Shown here: positions 1-4,630 of the stretch, in pieces
Position numbering within the stretch: position 1 is the stretch's first letter
How the letters are laid out: each line of letters opens with the position of its first letter
Assembly: GCA_021404985.1 (NCBI GenBank)
Contig: QWHP01000226.1
Coordinates: forward strand, 1 to 6,484
Reading direction: 5' to 3'
DNA from: Actinobacteria bacterium ATB1
GTDB taxonomy: Bacteria > Actinomycetota > Acidimicrobiia > UBA2766
DNA: 6,484 nucleotides
Made by a program: the position numbers and the translations under genes
The notes under the pieces: model-generated
Seen by the model: the letters and a program-made list of their open reading frames with translations, nothing else
Database searches by the model: none
What the model was told of the DNA's origin: nothing

Positions 1-14
1 TCGCGCCTTCGCGA
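1..14. repeat. Short inverted repeat at window edge
   Basis: TCGCG and CGCGA form a perfect 5-bp stem around the 4-base loop CCTT. It could be the end of a terminator or repeat from a gene left of the window. There is no T-tract and the left context is missing. Confidence 0.35.
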
Positions 15-40
15 GTGCTGGATCCGCTCATAACTCATGG

Positions 41-59
41 AGTGGTGACGATCACTACT
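41..59. repeat. Inverted repeat, possible operator or hairpin
   Basis: AGTGGTGA (41-48) pairs with TCACTACT (52-59) around a CGA loop, giving 8 pairs with one G-T wobble. It shares GTGACGA with a second palindrome at 106-120. The pair may be operator half-sites or RNA hairpins; no regulator gene is visible beside them. Confidence 0.35.
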
Positions 60-105
60 AGGCAGGCAGCTGCGCAAGCGGAGGTTCCCCAGCCAACCCG
101 CACAC

Positions 106-120
106 GTGACGAGTAGTCAC
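106..120. repeat. Inverted repeat GTGAC-N5-GTCAC
   Basis: GTGAC (106-110) and GTCAC (116-120) are a perfect 5-bp inverted repeat with a 5-base spacer. The left part GTGACGA repeats bases 45-51 exactly, 61 bases upstream. This looks like a possible protein-binding site; the function is unknown. Confidence 0.35.
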
Positions 121-151
121 ACCCGAGGAGAGTCAGCTCCGACGCCTCCTC

Positions 152-184
152 CGGGCCCCACGGATGTCCCCGCCGTGGGGCCCG
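152..184. repeat. Perfect 12-bp GC-rich stem-loop
   Basis: CGGGCCCCACGG (152-163) and CCGTGGGGCCCG (173-184) are exact reverse complements separated by nine bases. This is the strongest hairpin in the window. It lies 137 bases before the hydrolase GTG and is not followed by a T-run on either strand, so a classical intrinsic terminator is unlikely. It could be a U-less terminator of an upstream gene, a leader structure of the hydrolase mRNA, or part of a small RNA. Confidence 0.55.
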
Positions 185-308
185 CCCGCGTCTGCCGCCG
201 GCGCGAGTCCCGTCGCTGCCCGCCGCATCCGAGAACGACGGAAGGTGCACCGATTCGCCGGGTCGAACGCTTACGAAGTTGAATTCCGCACCACAGGGCG
301 ACTTCATC

Positions 309-315
309 GGGGTGA
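309..315 (+). promoter_or_regulatory. Ribosome binding site of the hydrolase
   Basis: GGGGTGA ends six bases before the GTG at 322. This spacing supports GTG 322 as the start over ATG 334, which would sit 18 bases away. Confidence 0.5.
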
Positions 316-321
316 CACGAA

Positions 322-1263
322 GTGGCGAAACCCATGCTCCCTCACGAACCGCACGTCGACGACGTCGTGCGTCTCCCGGACGGCCGAAGGATCTCCTATG
401 CGGAGTTCGGGCAGCCCGACGGATTCCCGGTCCTCTGGTTCCACGGAACACCCGGATCGCGTACCCAACTTCCGCCGAGCGCGCACCCGATCGCGGTCGA
501 GCGCGGCATCAGGATCATCGGCGTGGACAGGCCCGGGTTCGGGAGGAGCAGCCGCCACCTCGGTCGGAGTCTCCGATCCTGGGCGCGGGACATGGCAGCA
601 CTGGGGGATGCGCTGGAGATCGAAAGATTCGGTGTGGTCGGCCTCTCCGGCGGCGGCCCCCACGTTCTCGCCTGCGCGCACGAGCTCCCGGACCGTGTGG
701 CGATAGGAATCTCCCTGGGTGGTCTCGGGCCGATGCACGGGCGTGAGATACCGCCGGGCTTCCCACGCCTCCTGCGTGAGGCGGGTCGCCTCGTTCCCGT
801 TTTCCACGTACCCCTGGGCCATGCCCTCACAGTCGTCGTGAAGAGCCTCGAGCCGTACGTGTACAGGGCGATCGACACCTATCAGAGGCTGTGCCCCCCG
901 ACGGACCGGCACGTCTTCGACCTCCCCGGCTTCCGCGACATGTTCGCCGCCAGCATCCTGCACGGCATCGAGCGTGGCGCCCACGGCCTGACCGGCGACA
1001 TGTCGGTCTTCATGCAGCCCTGGGGCTTCGACCCGGCAGACATAGCGGTGCCGGTGAGACTCTGGCATGGCACTCACGACGGGATCGTTCCCGTGTCGCA
1101 CGGTGAGTGGCTCGCCAAGCGGATTCCCGACGCCGAGCTCCGGCTCCAGGAGGGTGAAGGGCACTTCGCTGGCTTCGTCTGCGTCGAGGAAGTCATCGAC
1201 GTGCTCTGTGAGGTGGTCGGCCTCGACGGCCAGGCGAGCTCGCACCGCGCTGCCGACGCCTGA
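322..1263 (+). CDS. alpha/beta hydrolase
   Basis: A 313-residue single-domain alpha/beta-hydrolase fold enzyme, probably cytoplasmic because no signal peptide or membrane segment is seen. Seen in order: the oxyanion-hole motif HGTPGS (41-46); GVDRPGFGRS (67-76), typical after strand 4; the nucleophile elbow GLSGG with Ser109; a helical cap region about 135-230; the acid in HGTHDG (Asp253); and the catalytic His281 in GEGHF. The complete Ser-Asp-His triad predicts an active esterase, lipase, lactonase or C-C-bond hydrolase. The substrate cannot be told from sequence. The closest general pattern is the alpha/beta hydrolases common in actinobacteria. The GTG start at 322 is chosen for its Shine-Dalgarno sequence; Met5 (334) is an alternative. 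The gene stands alone and ends 30 bases before the convergent HemD-like gene. Confidence 0.9.
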   Translation: MAKPMLPHEPHVDDVVRLPDGRRISYAEFGQPDGFPVLWFHGTPGSRTQLPPSAHPIAVERGIRIIGVDRPGFGRSSRHLGRSLRSWARDMAALGDALEIERFGVVGLSGGGPHVLACAHELPDRVAIGISLGGLGPMHGREIPPGFPRLLREAGRLVPVFHVPLGHALTVVVKSLEPYVYRAIDTYQRLCPPTDRHVFDLPGFRDMFAASILHGIERGAHGLTGDMSVFMQPWGFDPADIAVPVRLWHGTHDGIVPVSHGEWLAKRIPDAELRLQEGEGHFAGFVCVEEVIDVLCEVVGLDGQASSHRAADA

Positions 1264-1288
1264 GGGGGCCGTCGAACATCCGGCCTCC
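1264..1288. terminator. Hairpin between convergent gene ends, likely bidirectional terminator
   Basis: GGGGGCCG (1264-1271) pairs with CGGCCTCC (1281-1288) over eight positions with one G-T wobble, around a nine-base loop. It starts on the base after the hydrolase TGA and ends five bases before the stop of the convergent HemD-like gene. It therefore fills nearly all of the 30-base gap. There is no U-tract on either strand, so a U-less intrinsic hairpin is inferred from position. Confidence 0.55.
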
Positions 1289-1293
1289 GGTTC

Positions 1294-2136
1294 TCAGGAG
1301 CGCCGCTCGCGTCCCTGCCCGAGCTCACCCCAGTTGTCGGCGAGCTCGCGATACATGATTCCCATGCGGGGCCGTGACGGGATCAGATCCGGTTCGACAC
1401 CAGCGTCCCGCAACTCGTCGGCCGTGACATCGCCGACGGCGGCGACCACAGACCGACGCAACGCGTCCTTCGCCGGGTCGGCCATCCCCAACGGCTCCGC
1501 GAGCGAGAAGAGCCCGCGGACAGACGGAGCGCTCGTGAAGCTCACCGCGTCGAGCTCTCCCGCGACAAGTCTCCTGACGAGCTCCCTCCCAGGTTCGGGA
1601 TCGAGCGGTGGATGCCACCGGTAGACGGGCACCTCGACCACGTCCACACCCAACGGGGACAACGTCGTGCGAAACTCGGGCATCGGCTGTCCGTGTGCCT
1701 GGACCATCACCCGCTGACCCGGTTGTGCCTCGGCGACGAGCCTCGCGAGGAGTTCCGAGCTGGTCTCCGAAGGGGGTGTCCACTCCACGCCGAGGCCGAG
1801 TTCCCGCAGAGCCGTTCGGGCCTTGGGTCCTCTCGCATATCGCCTTGCGCCGGCGAAGACACGTTCGAGATCGGCCCTCATCCCGAGCTCCTCGGCAGAC
1901 CGAAAGAGCCCTCGTGTTCCGACCCCAGTGATCGAGGCGATCACCGACGGGGGATGCGAAACCACGTCCGCCAGCGCTGCAGCCAACTCGGGGTCGCTCC
2001 CCAGCGGGACTGTGTGCATCGTCGCTCCCACCACAGGGACTCCCCCGAGATCCGAGACCATCCGGGCCTGCTCGGTTCCCTTGCGTTCGGCAGTGATGCC
2101 GACAACGGCGCCGTCGAGGCCGGCTGTCCTTCCCAT
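1294..2136 (-). CDS. hemD: uroporphyrinogen-III synthase (HemD) family protein
   Basis: This is a 280-residue protein of the HemD fold. HemD closes hydroxymethylbilane into uroporphyrinogen III with inversion of ring D, in the cytoplasmic tetrapyrrole pathway. Family-typical segments are an N-terminal GITAERKGTEQARMVSDLGG (13-32), SITGVGTRGLF (68-78), the interdomain VMVQAHGQPMPEF (143-155), VPVYRW (169-174), FTSAPSVRGLF (200-210) and AAVGDVTADELRDAGVEPD (232-250). The ATG at 2136 matches where the family normally begins. An in-frame ATG at 2241 would overlap the upstream gene and adds no family sequence. No good ribosome site precedes 2136, so coupling to the small gene ending 16 bases upstream is plausible. 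Many actinobacterial relatives carry an extra C-terminal winged-helix domain; this one ends right after SRPRMGIMYREL. No other heme gene is in view, so a non-heme role is possible. Confidence 0.8.
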   Translation of the reverse strand: MGRTAGLDGAVVGITAERKGTEQARMVSDLGGVPVVGATMHTVPLGSDPELAAALADVVSHPPSVIASITGVGTRGLFRSAEELGMRADLERVFAGARRYARGPKARTALRELGLGVEWTPPSETSSELLARLVAEAQPGQRVMVQAHGQPMPEFRTTLSPLGVDVVEVPVYRWHPPLDPEPGRELVRRLVAGELDAVSFTSAPSVRGLFSLAEPLGMADPAKDALRRSVVAAVGDVTADELRDAGVEPDLIPSRPRMGIMYRELADNWGELGQGRERRS

Positions 2137-2152
2137 GAGGACAGCGTAGGCC

Positions 2153-2461
2153 TCAAGATCCCCGGGCCTCCGGACGCACCGGGTGGATCCGGACGAGCGA
2201 GTCGAGCACGGCCCGTGCGTGTGCGTTTCCCTCCGCAGCAAGGCACATGGAGCGGCGCCAGAGGCGGGCCTGCGTGGTGAGACGGTGCCGGAGAGCGGTT
2301 CTGATCACTGCGTCGAGGTCTCCGGGGCGACCGAGCTCCTCGACGAGGTCGACGATCGTCCGTTCGACGCTGAGCCGAGGTGCGTCACCTTCCATTGCGA
2401 TGTCGTCCGGGTCGACGTCCTCGGGCGGCACGGACACGTAGTGGGCTGAGATGGGCTGCAC
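2153..2461 (-). CDS. small AbiEi-antitoxin-like protein, C-terminal region only
   Basis: A 102-residue soluble protein. Residues about 12-90 (PPEDV near 12-16, LSVERTIVDLVEE 30-42, DLDAVIRTALRHRLTT 48-63, ARAVLDSL 82-89) resemble the C-terminal part of AbiEi-type (type IV toxin-antitoxin) antitoxins and related actinobacterial proteins, where R-T-hydrophobic-V-D-L is the recurring signature. The usual N-terminal winged-helix DNA-binding domain is absent, and no in-frame or frameshifted copy was recognised upstream. No AbiEii nucleotidyltransferase toxin is in the window. The GTG start is supported by AGGGGA at 2473-2468, six bases upstream; GTG 2437 and ATG 2395 are possible later starts. It lies between the methyltransferase and the HemD-like gene on the same strand. 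It may be a reduced regulator, an antitoxin remnant or a free-standing protein. The family call is from pattern memory only. Confidence 0.55.
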   Translation of the reverse strand: MQPISAHYVSVPPEDVDPDDIAMEGDAPRLSVERTIVDLVEELGRPGDLDAVIRTALRHRLTTQARLWRRSMCLAAEGNAHARAVLDSLVRIHPVRPEARGS

Positions 2462-2465
2462 GACA

Positions 2466-2473
2466 CTTCCCCT
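2466..2473 (-). promoter_or_regulatory. Ribosome binding site of the AbiEi-like gene
   Basis: On the minus strand AGGGGAAG runs from 2473 to 2466; its AGGGGA core is six bases before the GTG at 2461. It decides the start of the small gene, since the same frame is open far upstream without coding character. Confidence 0.5.
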
Positions 2474-2479
2474 GTTTCC

Positions 2480-2495
2480 GGCGCGCGAGCGCGCC
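2480..2495. repeat. GC hairpin just upstream of the small gene's ribosome site
   Basis: GGCGCGCGAGCGCGCC is a perfect inverted repeat: 7 bp with a 2-base gap, or 6 bp with a 4-base loop. In the minus-strand transcript it ends six bases before the Shine-Dalgarno sequence of the AbiEi-like gene. It may be a terminator of the methyltransferase transcript or a leader hairpin affecting initiation. Confidence 0.4.
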
Positions 2496-2506
2496 CTGCC
2501 GATGAC

Positions 2507-2583
2507 GGAGGAAGTCGGGTGCCGGGGTTCCGGCGGGGAAGTCGGGGGATGCAGGCAAGACAGGGAAGACAGGAGGAAGTCCG
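2507..2583. repeat. Purine-rich tract with repeated GGAAGTC motif
   Basis: In the 169-base gap between the methyltransferase and the small gene, the plus strand is strongly purine-biased. GGAGGAAGTC occurs at 2507-2516 and 2572-2581, with a related GGGGAAGTC at 2535-2543. Between them is a GACAGG(G)A repeat near 2560-2573. No coding signal was recognised here. Confidence 0.35.
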
Positions 2584-2630
2584 TCGAACCTACATCAGGA
2601 CCACCGTGTCGGCAAGGGCAGCGAAACCCC

Positions 2631-3275
2631 TCATGGGTGGCGGTCCGCGCGGCGCCGGATTCCGAAGCCGCAGCCGTTCTCGGTCCAGAGGATCTGGAAC
2701 TCGAGATCGGGAAAATCACGTTGCCATGACGCGATCGCCGCCTGTTCCCCCTCCCGCACGGCATCGTCCACCAGGATGCGCGCGTCGTGTGACAGCCTGT
2801 CGTACAGGGCCGGTAGGGCAGGCCGTCTCGCGTCCGGACCGATCTCGGTCGAAGGACCGTCCACCAGGAGAAGGTCGATGTCCGCGTCCGTATCGAACGC
2901 GGAGAGCTCGTACCAGAGGCCGTACGGTCCGTCCACCAGAGGCGCCTCTCTCACCTCGGCCCACTGCTGCAAGCCGTGGCGTAGGACGTGACTTCGCGAG
3001 ATCCCCGCGTAGAGGGGGTTGTGGTCGACGGAGAGGAGTCTTCGCCTTCCTCCGAGCTTGCGCAGCGCCGCACCCGCCACGACAGTGCTCGCTCCGCTCC
3101 CACACTCGACCACGAGACGCGGGCGGACGTCCAAGATCGTGTTCACGATGGTGACGGCCATGAAGGGATCGATCGCCCAGTCCCCGAGTGGCGGGAGGGG
3201 TGCCCTGAGGTCGAGGGTGGCGTACAGGCCCGTGACCGCTTCGAGTTTTCGATAGAGGAGATCGAGATCTGTCAT
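2631..3275 (-). CDS. class I SAM-dependent methyltransferase (Methyltransf_24-like)
   Basis: A 214-residue single-domain protein with a Rossmann-like methyltransferase fold, predicted to use S-adenosylmethionine. Motif I is VVECGSGAST (55-64). The acidic residue expected to bind the ribose hydroxyls is Asp84 in LLSVDHN. LLLVDGPST (135-143, Asp139) marks strand 4, and ILVDDAVREGE (167-177) follows strand 5. The conserved WAIDPFMAVTIVNTIL segment (33-48) is typical of this family, whose members often modify sugars or small metabolites; the substrate is not predictable here. ATG 3275 is chosen because the family sequence starts just after it. It has no ribosome site, and an upstream ATG at 3347 has GGAG directly abutting it, too close to work. 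A weak CAGACT six bases before ATG 3275 could be a -10 for a leaderless message. It is divergent from the CoA-transferase and upstream of the small AbiEi-like gene. Confidence 0.8.
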   Translation of the reverse strand: MTDLDLLYRKLEAVTGLYATLDLRAPLPPLGDWAIDPFMAVTIVNTILDVRPRLVVECGSGASTVVAGAALRKLGGRRRLLSVDHNPLYAGISRSHVLRHGLQQWAEVREAPLVDGPYGLWYELSAFDTDADIDLLLVDGPSTEIGPDARRPALPALYDRLSHDARILVDDAVREGEQAAIASWQRDFPDLEFQILWTENGCGFGIRRRADRHP

Positions 3276-3327
3276 GCGGGGAGTCTGCCCGGCATCGATC
3301 CGAGTGCCCAGTCGGCGTCCGGGGCAC

Positions 3328-3358
3328 TTGAGATCCGCTTTGGGCATCTCCGTACAAT
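3328..3358 (+). promoter_or_regulatory. Promoter of the CoA-transferase, probably leaderless
   Basis: TTGAGA (3328-3333) and TACAAT (3353-3358) resemble housekeeping -35 and -10 boxes with a 19-base spacer, slightly longer than the ideal 17. The -10 ends six bases before the ATG at 3365. Transcription would thus begin at or beside the A of the start codon, and no Shine-Dalgarno sequence is present. Confidence 0.55.
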
Positions 3359-3364
3359 CGCCCG

Positions 3365-4579
3365 ATGCCTTCCCCGTCGTCCGCACGTTCACCACTGCCC
3401 CTCGAGGGCGTGCGTGTCATCGATCTCGCCACTCTGATCGCAGGGCCCACCTGCGCTCGCATCCTCGGTGACTTCGGGGCCGATGTCGTGAAGGTCGAGC
3501 GACGCGGGAGCGGTGACCCGGTCCGTGCCTTCGAGTATCGGAGGGGCGACGTGAGCCTCTGGTGGAAGGTCGTCGCGAGGAACAAGCGGCCGATGTCGTT
3601 GGACCTCAAGCACGACGACGGACGCCGGATCCTTCTCGATCTCGTCGACAAGGCCGACGTACTCGTCGAGAACTTCAGGCCGGGAACGCTCGAGCGGCTC
3701 GGTCTCGGCCCGGATGTGCTTCTCGACTGCAACCCGCGCCTGGTGGTGCTGCGAATCACCGGATACGGGCAGACCGGACCCTACAAGGACAAACCCGGCT
3801 TCGGGACTCTCGCCGAGGCGTTCTCCGGCTACGCCGATCTGACCGGCTACGAGGACCGTCCCCCGCTGCTGCCGCCGATCGCTCTCGCGGACGAGCTGAC
3901 GGGATGGTGCGGTGCCTACGCGGTGATGGTCGCCCTGTACCACAGGGACGTCCACGGGGCGTCCGGGCAGGTGATCGATAGTGCTCTCTACGAGTCGCTC
4001 TTCGGGATCCTCGGCCCGCTTCCGTCGCAGTGGGACCAGAACGGCGAGATGCAGCGTCGTCAGGGGAGCCGGCTCGGCTTCACCGCACCCCGGAACACCT
4101 TCCGCACGAGCGACGGGCACTACGTGGCGCTCGCCGGGTCCGCGCAGACGATCGCCGGGCGGATCTTCAAGGCGATCGAGCAACCCGAGCTCTTCGAGGA
4201 CCCCAGATTCTCGGAGAACCTTGCTCGGCTCAGGAACATCGAGGAGCTTGATTCGGTCATCGGCGAGTGGATAGCGCGCCACACGCGCGACGAGGTCATC
4301 GCGCGATTCGACGCCTGCGAGGCGGCGGTGGCACCGGTACACGACATGGAGAGCCTCTTCGACGATCCCCACTATCGGGCTCGTGAGACGATCGTCGAGA
4401 TCGACGACGACGAACTCGGGACGCTGCGCATGCAGAACGTGTTCCCCCGCCTCACTTCGACCCCCGGCCGCGTCCGGTTCGCAGGCAGGGCACGATCGAG
4501 TGCGACGGCCGAGATCCTGCGCGAGCTCGGATACACCGACGACGAGATCGAGAGGCTCGGTCGGGACGGGGTGATCTGA
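3365..4579 (+). CDS. CaiB/BaiF family (class III) CoA-transferase
   Basis: A 404-residue protein of normal family length. Class III enzymes move CoA between an acyl-CoA donor and a carboxylic acid (for example oxalate, carnitine, bile acids or succinate) through an aspartyl-CoA thioester intermediate. Seen: the N-terminal GVRVIDLATLIAGPTCARI (15-33), FGADVVKVERRGSGDPVR (37-54), the NKRPMSLDL block (73-81), DVLVENFRPGTLERLGLG (98-115), ITGYGQTGPY (131-140), and the probable catalytic Asp176 in ALADELTG followed by GAYAVMVALYHRD. The family also includes 2-methylacyl-CoA racemases, but the general pattern reads as a transferase. Start ATG 3365 fits both family alignment and the leaderless promoter. 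The epimerase starts 26 bases after its stop, so the two may be cotranscribed. The specific acid substrate is not predictable. Confidence 0.9.
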   Translation: MPSPSSARSPLPLEGVRVIDLATLIAGPTCARILGDFGADVVKVERRGSGDPVRAFEYRRGDVSLWWKVVARNKRPMSLDLKHDDGRRILLDLVDKADVLVENFRPGTLERLGLGPDVLLDCNPRLVVLRITGYGQTGPYKDKPGFGTLAEAFSGYADLTGYEDRPPLLPPIALADELTGWCGAYAVMVALYHRDVHGASGQVIDSALYESLFGILGPLPSQWDQNGEMQRRQGSRLGFTAPRNTFRTSDGHYVALAGSAQTIAGRIFKAIEQPELFEDPRFSENLARLRNIEELDSVIGEWIARHTRDEVIARFDACEAAVAPVHDMESLFDDPHYRARETIVEIDDDELGTLRMQNVFPRLTSTPGRVRFAGRARSSATAEILRELGYTDDEIERLGRDGVI

Positions 4580-4580
4580 C

Positions 4581-4597
4581 ACGCGCCCAGAGCGCGT
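4581..4597. repeat. Hairpin after the CoA-transferase stop
   Basis: ACGCGC (4581-4586) and GCGCGT (4592-4597) form a perfect 6-bp stem with a 5-base loop, beginning two bases after the TGA. No T-tract follows. It lies immediately before a possible -10 (TATCCT 4597-4602) for the epimerase. It could attenuate read-through or act as an operator. Confidence 0.45.
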
Positions 4598-4630
4598 ATC
4601 CTGTCATGACTCGACGAGACGGGGGACGAG
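4597..4630 (+). promoter_or_regulatory. Possible promoter and ribosome site of the epimerase
   Basis: TATCCT (4597-4602) is a plausible -10; CTGACA (4576-4581) is a candidate -35 but with only a 15-base spacer. A start near 4609 would leave GGGGGACGAG (4621-4630) as the ribosome site for a TTG at 4636. That makes TTG 4636 a real competitor to ATG 4606 as the epimerase start. Confidence 0.3.

Larger units (their letters stand above)
1..321. other. Non-coding leader region rich in inverted repeats
   Basis: I see no supportable gene here. The open frames that cross it are out-of-frame or antisense extensions of the hydrolase that follows. All three plus frames reach a stop early (TAA 31-33, TAG 58-60, TAG 112-114), so at most the last few codons of an upstream gene could be present. 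The stretch holds four inverted repeats: 1-14, 41-59, 106-120 and 152-184. No tRNA cloverleaf could be folded. No clear -35/-10 pair was found; TACGAA at 272-277 is only a weak -10 candidate for the hydrolase. Confidence 0.6.

Noticed and set aside
241..300. tRNA T-loop-like GTTCGA on the minus strand
   Set aside because: Flanking bases do not form a 5-bp T-stem, and no acceptor or anticodon arm could be placed.
304..1245. 313-codon minus-strand open frame opposite the hydrolase
   Set aside because: A mirror of the hydrolase gene produced by GC-rich codon use; its product has no recognisable domain, while the plus strand has a full catalytic triad.
1612..2280. 222-codon plus-strand open frame opposite the HemD-like gene
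   Set aside because: Shadow frame with no domain; the HemD motifs on the minus strand explain the coding signal.
3276..3395. Longer methyltransferase N-terminus (starts at 3347 or 3395)
   Set aside because: The extra residues show no family similarity, the 3395 start would overlap the divergent CoA-transferase, and GGAG abuts ATG 3347 too closely for initiation.
2716..3759. 347-codon minus-strand open frame overlapping the methyltransferase and CoA-transferase
   Set aside because: Arg/Ser/Pro-rich shadow in a frame different from the methyltransferase, with no family motifs.
3389..4582. 397-codon minus-strand open frame opposite the CoA-transferase
   Set aside because: An antisense shadow; the plus-strand protein matches its family from end to end.
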